A stretch of 64,000 nucleotides of DNA. Origin: Agaribacterium sp. ZY112 (GTDB taxonomy: Bacteria; Pseudomonadota; Gammaproteobacteria; Pseudomonadales; Cellvibrionaceae). The stretch spans positions 1,488,001-1,552,000 of the forward strand of contig NZ_CP166840.1 in assembly GCF_041346925.1 (NCBI RefSeq), written 5' to 3'. The first letter of the stretch is position 1. The number at the start of each line of letters is the position of its first letter. Of the stretch, positions 1 to 8,238 are shown in pieces. Made by a program: the position numbers and the translations under genes. Under the pieces are notes generated by a model. It was not told where the DNA came from, did not search any database, and saw only the letters and a program-made list of their open reading frames with translations.

Positions 1-839
1 CTTTTGGGGCCATTTTTCCAACCGCCAAAACGACTTCGATCGTGCATTAACTCGCCGGTTAACGTTTCCGCTTCCTTTTCGCGCCGTTTAATCAGTTCCT
101 TTTCCGAGTGGATTTTACCGGGATAGTCTAACTTGGCGTTTTGACCAAACTTATCGACAATATCTGTTAGATAGTCAGGATTTTTAGGTGGGTTCTTTCG
201 CAGTCGAATATTGTCGATAGTAATCTCTTTGTTAAATAAAGCGGATTGCACGCTGAACCGTATATGCTTGATCGCACTTGTATTAATATTTTTCTTTCCC
301 CAAAACGAAATAAATTGCTCATCATCAGACTCCCAGGTAACTGGATTGTTACGCAGGCCCGATAAAAAATTCAGCTCTATATCACCACGGCCATCAGGCG
401 TAGCTAGATCGTGCCCCGCAATCTTCGCGTAATAGGTTCGACTCGGACCCACGGGCACATTTACTGCACGCGTATAATTTGCACCTTTTGCGTCACCTAC
501 GTCTAAATATATGTGAACTGAGTGCTCACCTTGGTTGCTGATATCGAAAGCGATATTGAAATCATCGTATGCGCTCCAGTCGTATGGTGTCTCTGGCTTC
601 AATACAAACGCTGACCATGCATTGTTTTCAGAGTTAAACTTAACATTTAAAGCGGTTGAACCGGTCTCTACTAACGCTCCTTTTGAGGCGGGAAAAGCCA
701 TCTCTGGGGCAATAACACCGTCTTCAAAATCGTAAAGTATTTCAAGCGTTTCATCTGTATCGACAGGAATATGCGCGTTCTCTGTTTGAGTACACGATAT
801 GGACAAGGACGCGAGTATGAGGAAAAGCACTTTTTTCAT
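1..839 (-). CDS. Beta-agarase, glycoside hydrolase family 50 (5' part only; cut by window edge)
   Basis: The frame is open from an ATG at 839 to the left edge, about 279 codons, so only the N-terminal part is present. It begins with a lipoprotein-type signal (MKKVLFLILASLSISC, Cys16), so the enzyme is probably tethered to a membrane. Next comes a beta-rich, carbohydrate-binding-like region containing YDFEDG and WSAYDDFNIAFD. The visible end reads FGQNAKLDYPGKIHSEKEL and then DRSRFGGWKNGPK, which are characteristic of GH50 agarases just before the catalytic barrel. GH50 enzymes cleave beta-1,4 bonds of agarose, usually releasing neoagarobiose. The catalytic glutamates lie outside the window. 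The GH16 agarase next door on the same strand supports the call. Confidence 0.85.
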   Translation of the reverse strand, partial: MKKVLFLILASLSISCTQTENAHIPVDTDETLEILYDFEDGVIAPEMAFPASKGALVETGSTALNVKFNSENNAWSAFVLKPETPYDWSAYDDFNIAFDISNQGEHSVHIYLDVGDAKGANYTRAVNVPVGPSRTYYAKIAGHDLATPDGRGDIELNFLSGLRNNPVTWESDDEQFISFWGKKNINTSAIKHIRFSVQSALFNKEITIDNIRLRKNPPKNPDYLTDIVDKFGQNAKLDYPGKIHSEKELIKRREKEAETLTGELMHDRSRFGGWKNGPK

Positions 840-1324
840 TTTTTTACCTTGGAGGAAACGTATGTTTTTATCTTTAGGACGGATTAGATCAATGCAGCTT
901 AAACACCGTGAGCTTTAGACACGACAACGAGCTATGCGATCATAGCTCTATTGCAATATCGTTATAGTGAATTTTAGTATAGCAACTGTGGAGAACTGTA
1001 CGGATATAAAGCACTGAGGGGTAACTGAGCTTAAAGCCTGCCTTCAAAGTACCAGGGGGCGCCATGCCACTGTAGATAGACTTCGGTATTGCGACTTCCT
1101 CACCAAGTAAACAGCCCAGCACCAGACTATTGCCTTTAGTGCTAATCAAAGGCAATTTTTCGGACGCTTACTGATCGAAGTTACGAAGCCATAGCTCTCC
1201 CAAACCAACTAAACCAAGCTCACCTAAGGTGCGCGTAATATCTAACTAGCCAAGCGTTCTGCGTGTATTCTCTGAACAGTGTTCGAGCGACAAGTAAGCG
1301 AAACGATATGCGCTGTAAAGCAAA
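840..1324. other. Intergenic region between the two agarase genes
   Basis: No convincing gene is visible. A 71-codon open frame on the minus strand (940-1155) has no clear ribosome site or recognisable motif. The stretch presumably holds the promoter and leader of the GH50 gene, which reads leftward from 839; AAGG lies about 9 bases ahead of its ATG. Confidence 0.4.
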
Positions 1325-1354
1325 AGATCCGCCGTTAACAAAAATGGCGGATCT
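1325..1354 (-). terminator. Rho-independent terminator after the GH16 gene
   Basis: A perfect 9-bp stem (AGATCCGCC/GGCGGATCT) with a 12-base loop is followed on the minus strand by TTTTGC. It lies 23 bases beyond the GH16 stop codon, so the two agarases are probably transcribed separately. Confidence 0.8.
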
Positions 1355-1376
1355 CGATTCTCGCATTTATCTATAG

Positions 1377-2756
1377 TCAGGGAGCAAGATCTACACGCTG
1401 ATAACTGCGAATCCAATCAATCTCGAAAATATTATCGGCTTCTATAGATAGCTCATTTACCGTTGGCCAAACTCCTCCGTTTACCTGCCAGCCCTGAGCT
1501 GCGCCGGAGAATAATATTGTTTCTGGCCGACTAAGCCCATTGCCATCCAAGTGCTCATTTGGATCAATCATCTCAGGCCCAGTGACCGTGCGTACCAATA
1601 CACCATCAACGTAATACTCCAGGTGGAAAGGGTCTCGCCAGTAAACGCCAACACGATGAAAACCATCTCTCCAATAAATGTTGTCGGTATGTACGTGCCA
1701 GCTACCAGCATCTTTTGGTTGATAATCTGTTATCGGCGTGGCATCACGATCGAAGGTGTGGTGCGACAAGTGCATACGCTTCGCGTACCACTCGCGACTT
1801 GAGACCGAGCTTTCCGACCAACTGGAGCCGTACGCCTCGACAATATCGATTTCCTCGGCACTGTTATCGCTGAGCATCCAGACCGCATTGGCCATGACAG
1901 AATTCATGACTTTGACGCGTGTTTCGATGAAAGCAGGATAACTAATAGACTGGCGCGCATGAATTGCGCTGAAATAGTTAGTGTTTTGAGCGGCGTCTTT
2001 GGAGGTTGCTTTCAACTGCAGGCTACCATCGAATACACGAGAATTGTCTGGCGTCCAAGTCGTATTTCCGAAGCCGGGCCATGTATTTATATAACCGTCT
2101 TCCCAGCGCTCATTAAATGCCTCGCCTTTGCTTGAGCCCCATGGGGTTTCATAATTGAAGCTGTCTGAAAGCTCGTCGATCAACTGCCAGCTGAATTCAG
2201 TGTTGCCACTCTCAGCAGGAACTTCCAAGCCATCCCAGTCCTGGCTAGCCGCCGGACCTGGATCAATGACTTCAACACTGCGCGTCAAAGTACTTTCATT
2301 GCCAGCGCTGTCTTCAGCGCGATAGGTAATCGTGTAGTTACCAATGTTATCGACGATCACGACGGAATCGGCATCGCTCGTAACCGGTACAGAACCGTCG
2401 ACGTCGTCAACCGCGGTCGCGCCGGGGTCAACAAAGGCCAAGCCAAATTCATGCTGAATAGCTGCATCACCGACCAAGGTAATGACCGGCGCGACACTAT
2501 CAAGCTCTGGGCTAGCTGTTGGTGTGGGAGTCGCTGTAACACTGGGCTCAGGACTTGGTGACGCCGTTGGTGGAGTTGTTGTGGGCTCAGGGCTTGGTGT
2601 CACAGTCGGTTGAGTTGTGGGCTCAGGCGAAGCAGAGGGGGATTCCGGGCTGGTGTCACCTTCGGATCCGCCACAGGCGCTTAGCGCCAGAGTGACGGAT
2701 AACGACAAAAGACTATTTCGACTCAGAAAGGCATAGAGGAAGCTGTGTTTTTTCAT
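1377..2756 (-). CDS. Beta-agarase, GH16 family lipoprotein with Ig-like domain
   Basis: 459 residues from the ATG at 2756; a GTG two codons upstream is less likely because AGG sits 5 bases before the ATG. In order: a lipoprotein signal with lipobox LSAC (Cys28); a Pro/Thr/Ser linker (about 35-85); a DUF5011-type bacterial Ig domain (about 88-165, PVITLVGD...NYTITYRAEDSAGN); and a GH16 catalytic domain (about 190-457). The GH16 signature EEIDIVEAYG gives nucleophile Glu302, Asp304 and acid/base Glu307. Further motifs typical of agarase members of GH16 are ANAVWMLSD, HLSHHTF, FHRVGVYWRDP and the closing IFEIDWIRSYQ. The enzyme hydrolyses internal beta-1,4 bonds of agarose. Porphyran is a possible alternative substrate, but the match to agarase motifs is good. 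Confidence 0.9.
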   Translation of the reverse strand: MKKHSFLYAFLSRNSLLSLSVTLALSACGGSEGDTSPESPSASPEPTTQPTVTPSPEPTTTPPTASPSPEPSVTATPTPTASPELDSVAPVITLVGDAAIQHEFGLAFVDPGATAVDDVDGSVPVTSDADSVVIVDNIGNYTITYRAEDSAGNESTLTRSVEVIDPGPAASQDWDGLEVPAESGNTEFSWQLIDELSDSFNYETPWGSSKGEAFNERWEDGYINTWPGFGNTTWTPDNSRVFDGSLQLKATSKDAAQNTNYFSAIHARQSISYPAFIETRVKVMNSVMANAVWMLSDNSAEEIDIVEAYGSSWSESSVSSREWYAKRMHLSHHTFDRDATPITDYQPKDAGSWHVHTDNIYWRDGFHRVGVYWRDPFHLEYYVDGVLVRTVTGPEMIDPNEHLDGNGLSRPETILFSGAAQGWQVNGGVWPTVNELSIEADNIFEIDWIRSYQRVDLAP

Positions 2757-3359
2757 TTGCACCTGCTTTTTTAGACGTACTTAAAAATCAAACAGCGAGT
2801 GCTTTGTGTACCATCTCCTTCGGAATGATCTTCGCTAATCCTAAGGAGCAGCAAAATCCGTTTTACTTGCTAACGCAGTGCTGTCAGTTATTTGAATAAT
2901 TAATAAACACGCTACCACGACTACTAGTCACACGAAATGTAAGGCATGTTTTTTTTAAAAACTGTCCGGCTTTGGGTTTCGATAGGAAACGACGGACACC
3001 CTTCGGGCAGCCTGATATTAAAAACGGACAGCTAGATGGCGAACAGTTGAGAGACAACGAGCTACAAATCGAAGAACTCGATCGGTGTTGTCTGTTTTTA
3101 ATAGTTTAAAGCCATATCCGTTTCGGAAATTCTATTGAGCGCCTCGAGTTAAAGAATTTTTATATGGAGTCCTGACGGTTTCATTGAGACGCAGATAATG
3201 GAATGCAATGTATGTTGGCTGGCTTGGCCGCAGTGACACTGGAACGATGGTGCTCAAAGGCCCCCTTGGCTTTGTACTCACCTACCGTACAGGCCGAGGT
3301 CCTACAGCTTCAGCCCCCCCTTCAGTCTTAAAACTGAAGGGGGGGCTTTAGTTAGCTCT
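2757..3359. other. 600-base non-coding region
   Basis: No gene is visible on either strand. The stretch around 2950-3130 is rich in short inverted repeats (for example GTTTC-GATAG-GAAAC near 2975) and holds two similar CGGACA motifs about 50 bases apart, so it may be a decayed structured element. The right end carries a strong G/C hairpin, listed separately. Confidence 0.4.
3312..3347. terminator. Strong hairpin, probable terminator of the RNA methyltransferase gene
   Basis: A perfect 15-bp inverted repeat pairs AGCCCCCCCTTCAGT with its complement around a 6-base loop. It lies 13 bases beyond the methyltransferase stop codon. There is no strong T-run on either side; the plus strand shows only CTTTAG. 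It could act as a terminator or an mRNA 3'-end stabiliser. Confidence 0.55.
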
Positions 3360-3848
3360 CTATTCAGTAGCACCCTTCCTAAACTTAAACCCCTCAATCG
3401 TATTGTAATCCTGCCGCTGCTGAGTAAAGGCATTAAAAATAATACCGCTGGCGACATTCACGTTAATCGATGCACCTGCACCAAATTGTGGAATAAAGAC
3501 GCAGCTGTCACATTGTTCAAGAATGCTGGGCTGAATACCGGCGCCTTCGTTGCCGAGAATAAACAGTGCGTTTTTATCGAAGGTTTTTGCGTTGATTGAT
3601 TCTGCATCGGTGGTGATTTCTACAGCGACAACTTCAAAGTCTTTCTGGCGATAGTGGGTGATGGCGTCTTTGATATCAAAAAAGTGCCGAAATTTCGTGG
3701 TACTGGTGGTGCGTTGATTGCCGAAGGTCGAGAACTTTTTGCGTCCGATCACACAAATCTCTAATACGCCAAAGGCATTGGCGGTGCGTATAAGCTGGCC
3801 AATATTGGTATTGCTTTGAATATTAAAAATCAATAAAACAAAATTCAT
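3360..3848 (-). CDS. SpoU/TrmH-family RNA ribose methyltransferase
   Basis: 162 residues from the ATG at 3848 (MNFVLLIFNIQSNTNIGQL). The frame is open further upstream, but that part runs into the aldo/keto reductase gene and does not look like the family. SPOUT motifs are clear: N-IGQLIRTANAFG (motif 1), ALFILGNEGAGI (motif 2) and IPQFGAGASINVNVASGIIF (motif 3), which together form the trefoil knot that binds S-adenosylmethionine. Such enzymes 2'-O-methylate tRNA or rRNA. The RNA target cannot be read from the sequence. The protein is near the minimal length for the family and carries no extra RNA-binding domain. Confidence 0.8.
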   Translation of the reverse strand: MNFVLLIFNIQSNTNIGQLIRTANAFGVLEICVIGRKKFSTFGNQRTTSTTKFRHFFDIKDAITHYRQKDFEVVAVEITTDAESINAKTFDKNALFILGNEGAGIQPSILEQCDSCVFIPQFGAGASINVNVASGIIFNAFTQQRQDYNTIEGFKFRKGATE

Positions 3849-3933
3849 TGCGTTTCCAAAGTTATGCGTCCAGCGGTTTTTAATCGAAGGGTGGTAGCAG
3901 CTTATCAATGGGTAATAGAGGGGTAATGAAGGA

Positions 3934-4974
3934 TTAATACGGTGCAGGGTATTGGCGTCGTACAGCTTGGATGTCTTCCAATACTTGCTGATCCAGTGAA
4001 ATATCGATGGAATCAATATTACTTTTCAGCTGCTTCATCGTGGTTGCGCCAATCAGATTTGAGCTGACAAAACGCTGTTGGTTTACAAACGCTAGCGCCA
4101 TTTGGCAAGGATCTAAACCGTGGCGTTGTGCGATGTCGATATAGGCTTGAGTGGCGGCATCGACAATGGCGCCTACCCGGTGCTCGGGCCGTGTTTCTAG
4201 GGTGAGCCTTGCGCCTGCAGGCTTTTGGCCATTCAGGTACTTACCGCTCAAAATACCACGGGCTAGTGGTGACCACGCTAGCAAACCACAATTTTCGGCG
4301 AGGCTGAACTCGGCTAAGTCGGGCTCAAAGTGGCGGCATAATAAGGAGTATTCATTTTGAATTGAAGCTGCGCGCGGTAGTTGTTCTCGCTCAGCAATAT
4401 TTAACCATTGACTCATACCCCAAGCCGTTTCGTTGGATAAACCAAAGTGGCGAATTTTGCCTTCGTCCATAAGTTGCTGCAGTGTGTTGAGTACTTCAAT
4501 AAAGTTTGCGCGCACGGCCTCGGCATCAAACTCAGGATTAAAATCCCAGGTTTTACCAAAGGCGTATGAGCCGCGATTGGGCCAATGTAATTGGTAGAGG
4601 TCGATATAATCCGTTTGCAAACGCTTGAGGCTGCCCTCTAGGGCGAGTTTGATATTTTTAGCATTAATCTGGTTGTCCCCATTGCGTAACCACTCAAAAC
4701 TCGGCCCAGTAATTTTAGAGGCGAGGATGACCTTCTCGCGGTTTTTGCGGGCGGCAAACCAATTGCCAATAATGGTTTCAGTAGAACCAAAGCGCTCCGC
4801 TGTGGGCGGGATTGCATACATCTCGGCGGTATCAAAAAAGTTAATGCCACGCTCAAGGGCATAATCCATCTGCTCAAAACCTTCGTCTTGCGTATTTTGC
4901 CAGCCCCACGTCATGGTCCCTAAGCCAATAAGGCTGATGTTGAGGTCGGTTTGGCCAAGTTTGCGGTAGTGCAT
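3934..4974 (-). CDS. tas: Aldo/keto reductase, Tas-like
   Basis: 346 residues, the same length as I recall for E. coli Tas. It opens with MHYRKLGQTDLNISLIGLGT, followed by FFDTAEMY (catalytic Asp and Tyr), VILASKI (catalytic Lys) and YIDLYQLHWP (catalytic His). These give the AKR tetrad on a TIM barrel that binds NADPH. The C-terminal NNLIGATTM-type stretch (SSNLIGATTMKQLKSNI) binds the cofactor phosphate. The physiological substrate of Tas is not settled. It is transcribed toward the methyltransferase gene, with 85 bases between the stop codon and the chosen start of that gene. Confidence 0.85.
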   Translation of the reverse strand: MHYRKLGQTDLNISLIGLGTMTWGWQNTQDEGFEQMDYALERGINFFDTAEMYAIPPTAERFGSTETIIGNWFAARKNREKVILASKITGPSFEWLRNGDNQINAKNIKLALEGSLKRLQTDYIDLYQLHWPNRGSYAFGKTWDFNPEFDAEAVRANFIEVLNTLQQLMDEGKIRHFGLSNETAWGMSQWLNIAEREQLPRAASIQNEYSLLCRHFEPDLAEFSLAENCGLLAWSPLARGILSGKYLNGQKPAGARLTLETRPEHRVGAIVDAATQAYIDIAQRHGLDPCQMALAFVNQQRFVSSNLIGATTMKQLKSNIDSIDISLDQQVLEDIQAVRRQYPAPY

Positions 4975-5296
4975 GGTCAGGTCCTTTAATGAGGTGCGGC
5001 GCGATTAAGGGGGAATCTTACCAAGGTGTGCTCTTAAGAGCATGTTTTGTGGGAGGTGTTTTTTCCTAAGGCTGCCTTGTTGATAAGAGCTGATCATGCA
5101 CCAGTGTGGATGCGGGGGGGCAAAACTTATGGTTAGCTTTGGTTAGGGGCAATGGTCGATTTTACAGGAGATGTAGCCAAATGCTGCCGTGTAGCTTACT
5201 TTTGAAAAAGTACTCTGCCCCCTTTATGTGGTTGGTGCCTTCATATCGATAAAGGTGTTAACATCGGGAAAAAATCTAGGGATCAGGTTGAAAATA

Positions 5297-6082
5297 ATGT
5301 CATCAAACCTAAAGCCAGCACTCGAAGCCAATCAGAAAGACGCATATATATTCTCTCTCGAGGCTCTTGCCAAGGAAGTTTCTTACAAGCTAGGTAAAAA
5401 TCTAGATGATTTTGATTTTAGTGATGCTAAAAGCTTAGGTGCGTACTATGTGCCAATTCAGGACTCTCGAGTGGTGCTCGAGATTATGAAAGAGCTAGGT
5501 ATTACGGGAGAAATAGTCATGAAGAACGTACGGGGGAAATCCTACGTTATTTTAAAAGGGACTCCAGGAAACCGTAACCTCCTTAGAGGCACTCGCTATT
5601 TAAGCAATAACCCCCAAATTATTAAAATGGCAATAGGCACAAAGGCCGTTAGCCGATCGATAGTTAAGGGTTCGCTCGTTACGTTAATTATTACCGTTCC
5701 TTTAAGCATCGCTGATGTATGCTTAAAGGATGATTTTACTATGGGGCGTTTATTTGGCACTTTAGCTACTGATATTACAAAGGTACTTATTAGTTCGGGA
5801 GCTGCGAGCTTGGCTGCTTTGGCTGTAGGGGCCGTAACAACGGTTGCTGCGGGCCCACTAATTGCCGCAATATTTGTTGGTGTTGCAGTCGGGGTGGCGC
5901 TTGAGAGTTTGGATCAGCGATTTGGTATCACCGATAAATTAGTAAAAGCTATTGAAGAAGAAATGAATACTTTATATGAGCGTACAATCGGTGAATTTAA
6001 ACGAGAAATTCGGCGTGTTGAAGCGCTTATGGATTATCAATCCAGAAATGGTTTACCTGTTGGGGAAGGTATCTTCTATTAA
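5297..6082 (+). CDS. Glycine-rich membrane protein of unknown function; possible membrane-acting toxin
   Basis: 261 residues from the ATG at 5297, with AGG 10 bases upstream; a GTG 23 codons earlier is also open. The N-terminal third is hydrophilic. At about 85-120 is a basic motif (RGKSYVILKGTPGNRNLLRGTRYL). Then come a hydrophobic helix (SLVTLIITVPLSIADV) and a long Ala/Gly/Val-rich glycine-zipper segment (SGAASLAALAVGAVTTVAAG...FVGVAVGVAL), and finally a charged helical tail. This layout fits a protein that inserts into membranes. It heads a compact cassette and ends 2 bases before a small membrane protein gene. A toxin paired with an immunity protein is an inference from this layout only. 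Confidence 0.55.
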   Translation: MSSNLKPALEANQKDAYIFSLEALAKEVSYKLGKNLDDFDFSDAKSLGAYYVPIQDSRVVLEIMKELGITGEIVMKNVRGKSYVILKGTPGNRNLLRGTRYLSNNPQIIKMAIGTKAVSRSIVKGSLVTLIITVPLSIADVCLKDDFTMGRLFGTLATDITKVLISSGAASLAALAVGAVTTVAAGPLIAAIFVGVAVGVALESLDQRFGITDKLVKAIEEEMNTLYERTIGEFKREIRRVEALMDYQSRNGLPVGEGIFY

Positions 6083-6084
6083 AT

Positions 6085-6492
6085 ATGCTTAGATCTAAAG
6101 CAGAGGCACATTTAATCCTCACGATTTTTGATGTGTTGAGCATTGGAGCAAGTTACTGGGTATTTTGCTCCGTTGCTGATGTGTTTGTCGCTATTGAAGC
6201 GTCAAAACCTGAAGTGTCTTTTGAAAGTTCATTACTGTATTTGCTGCTGCTGTTAATTATGCCTTGCTTTCATTTTTTGGCGCTTTGTCGTTCGAGTAAG
6301 CTTGGGCGTGTGGCGTGGTTTCCTCGTTTTCAACACATAGCTATTACCGGTCTAGCAGTTTTAATTATTCTAAGTAAGTTTCTCACTCAGTCTGTTGTCG
6401 AAAAAAAGCTTTCAGCTGAAAGTTATGTTGAATGCTTCGTCGAAGTGGAAAGGCGATATGTTAAATCAATCTATAAAAAAGACGCTTGTTAG
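6085..6492 (+). CDS. Small polytopic membrane protein; possible immunity protein
   Basis: 135 residues with three likely membrane spans: about 10-30, 48-68 (LLYLLLLLIMPCFHFLALC) and 86-103 (HIAITGLAVLIILSKFL). It starts 2 bases after the preceding stop, so the two are almost certainly co-expressed. A small membrane protein directly after a candidate membrane-active toxin is typical of immunity genes for pore-formers, but I recognise no family. Its 3' end overlaps the next gene by 35 bases. Confidence 0.5.
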   Translation: MLRSKAEAHLILTIFDVLSIGASYWVFCSVADVFVAIEASKPEVSFESSLLYLLLLLIMPCFHFLALCRSSKLGRVAWFPRFQHIAITGLAVLIILSKFLTQSVVEKKLSAESYVECFVEVERRYVKSIYKKDAC

Positions 6493-6904
6493 TATCGGAG
6501 CAACCGTTGTTATTTTTTTTCTGTCACCTTTATCTAGTGCAGCAACAGATGTTCGCTGTCGTATACAGTCTAGTGATTTCCTTAGTGATGGTGAGGTCGA
6601 CCGTTATACGGAAAGCTATAGTCTAAGTGCACCCGCAACAAGGGTGGGTGGGCGCCATTTATTACAGCAGACGGATCAATATGAGCTATGGTTAAAAACC
6701 CATGCCTATGTGAGGCAGGAGGATACCTTTAATGTTACCGGTTATTCTGTTGTTCTATTAGATAAGCATTCTCGTCTAATGTCTGAAGCGTCCAGCACCC
6801 AAGTTCCGCCAAAGCGTGCAGAGCTGACCGTTCATAGTTTAAACGAAAACATGCGTATTTCAGGAAGGCTTATTCTTGACTGTGAAGCGTTAAGTATCGA
6901 ATAA
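6458..6904 (+). CDS. Secreted (periplasmic) protein of unknown function
   Basis: 148 residues from the ATG at 6458, chosen because GGAAAGG lies 6 bases upstream and the protein then begins with a good Sec signal (MLNQSIKKTLVSIGATVVIFFLSPLSSAATD, cut after SSAA or nearby). The open frame extends upstream to 6395. The mature part is about 120 residues, beta-rich in appearance, with two cysteines (VRCRIQ and LDCEAL) that could form a disulfide linking the ends. No family recognised. It overlaps the preceding membrane-protein gene, so the three form one transcription unit. Confidence 0.55.
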   Translation: MLNQSIKKTLVSIGATVVIFFLSPLSSAATDVRCRIQSSDFLSDGEVDRYTESYSLSAPATRVGGRHLLQQTDQYELWLKTHAYVRQEDTFNVTGYSVVLLDKHSRLMSEASSTQVPPKRAELTVHSLNENMRISGRLILDCEALSIE

Positions 6905-6929
6905 ACTGTACTTAAGATAAAAGTAGGCT

Positions 6930-7390
6930 GGGGGGATTTGATTCGCGCTATCCATGTTCCTCATTCTTCGAGCAGCCTTTGGCTGTGTAAAAATGCCTTC
7001 CTGCATTTTTATGAACCCCGCGTATGCAATTCAATTCCACTGCTTTCAGCAGCCAATAACTTACCCCAGGAATTGGGGGGATTTCATTCGGCACATCCAT
7101 GTGCCTCACTCTTCGAGCAGCCTTTGGCTGTGTAAAAATGCTTTCCTGCATTTTTATGAACCCCGCGTATGCAATTCAATTCCACTACTTTCAGCAGCCA
7201 ATAACTTACCCTGGGAATTAGGGGGGGATTTGATTCGCGCCATCCATGGCGCTCACCCCTTCGGGGCGACCTATGAGGTCGTCTAAAACGGCTTTCCTGC
7301 CGTTTTGTGAACCCCGGCGTATGCAATTCGAAACCACTGCTTTCAGCAGCCAATAAAAAACCCCAGGCCTTTCGGACTGGGGTTTTTTAT
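6930..7390 (+). repeat. Three tandem copies of a structured repeat
   Basis: Copies begin near 6931, 7076 and 7223 with a spacing of 145-147 bases. The first two are nearly identical and the third has diverged. Each begins with GGGGGATTT and carries an ATCCATG box, a first hairpin (CAGCC/GGCTG in copies 1 and 2; CGACCT/AGGTCG in copy 3), a second hairpin with constant loop YTTCCT (AAAAATGC/GCATTTTT versus AAAACGGC/GCCGTTTT), the box GAACCCCG, and a tail ending CTGCTTTCAGCAGCCAATAA. Stem sequences change on both sides while loops stay the same, so the fold appears to matter. The array abuts the left prophage attachment site. Confidence 0.85.
7355..7388. terminator. Bidirectional terminator, probably the original ssrA terminator
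   Basis: CCCCAG/CTGGGG stem with a 10-base loop, flanked by six A on the left and six T on the right, so it works in both directions. It lies just outside the left att repeat. Before prophage insertion it would have followed directly after the 3' end of ssrA on the minus strand. Confidence 0.85.
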
Positions 7391-7393
7391 TGG

Positions 7394-7421
7394 TTTGGTG
7401 GAGGCGGGGGGATTTGAACCC
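7394..7421 (-). repeat. Prophage attachment site (attL), copy of the ssrA 3' end
   Basis: These 28 bases match 19024-19051 exactly, including the CCACCA end and T-arm region of tmRNA. Homology stops abruptly at 7422, where prophage sequence begins, so this is the displaced original end of ssrA. Confidence 0.92.
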
Positions 7422-7539
7422 GATATAGTGGGGTATGGTTTTGTCCTGATTTATCTAGTTGTTTGATTTCATGCGGAATTATCTTGTCAGTGAAACTGAG
7501 TTTGTCAGTATATGTACAGTATTTATGGACAGGTTATGG

Positions 7540-8238
7540 TCAATTTTGCTCGCTGGTTTGTACCATGTTTGTGACAAACTCCGGTTCTGTTTCTTTCCCT
7601 TCTCCGTTTTTCTTAAATACTGATATCGCATTTTCTAGTCTCTTGGCTGCGTCAAGCTGAAGCGTGTCTATAAAGGTGATAAATATGCCAATAATAGATA
7701 CGGTGATGATGGCTGAGGATGCAAATAAAAATCGAATGTTTTTGGCTGCATCAAAATCAAGAGGGGAGGTATAAATGGTCAATGGCAATGCCATCATTGC
7801 AATAAAGAAAAAGGTTAGACGTTTTCGTGAATTAATTTGTTTCTCTAGGGGGGGCATATTTGTCTTCAGCTCTGGATGGTCAGCATTTGGGGGGAAGTAG
7901 ATGTAGCGACGGCTTGTAATATAATCTCTATACATATGAATGGAATTTGGATAACGGTCAAAATAGTCAATTTCGTATGATGCCAAATCGCAATCGTATA
8001 AATAGCTGTACGCCGTTTCCTTAAAGGACTCATTACCCATATTATCCTTGGTGGAAAAGAAGGTTGATATAAATTCCATCTTCTCTTTTGTAAAGTCTAC
8101 TTTTCTATTCTTCTTAAGTTGGAAGTGCCTATACATTGAAAGAACTAGATAGAGTAGTCCTATAGCAAGAACTGACATGTTATTGGTAGTGAAAATAGCG
8201 TTAAGAACGCCGAAATTTGGTAGAGCTGTGATATCCAT
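7540..8238 (-). CDS. Prophage accessory membrane protein, unknown
   Basis: 232 residues, last gene before attL. One span near the N-terminus (MSVLAIGLLYLVLSMY), a soluble middle of about 100 residues rich in Tyr and Asp (SYLYDCDLASYEIDYFDRYP), then two spans (LTFFFIAMMALPLTIY and FLFASSAIITVSIIGIFITF) and a charged C-terminal tail. No family recognised. The position at the prophage end, after the non-coding region and away from the structural genes, is where filamentous prophages often carry cargo. A role in superinfection exclusion or host modification is possible but unsupported beyond position. Confidence 0.6.
   Translation of the reverse strand: MDITALPNFGVLNAIFTTNNMSVLAIGLLYLVLSMYRHFQLKKNRKVDFTKEKMEFISTFFSTKDNMGNESFKETAYSYLYDCDLASYEIDYFDRYPNSIHMYRDYITSRRYIYFPPNADHPELKTNMPPLEKQINSRKRLTFFFIAMMALPLTIYTSPLDFDAAKNIRFLFASSAIITVSIIGIFITFIDTLQLDAAKRLENAISVFKKNGEGKETEPEFVTNMVQTSEQN

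Noticed and set aside
940..1155. 71-codon minus-strand frame between the agarases
   Set aside because: No ribosome site, no known motif, no partner gene; likely chance.
6938..7353. Several open frames on both strands in the structured repeats
   Set aside because: They repeat because the DNA does (145-147 bp units), and the stem-loop covariation points to folding rather than coding.
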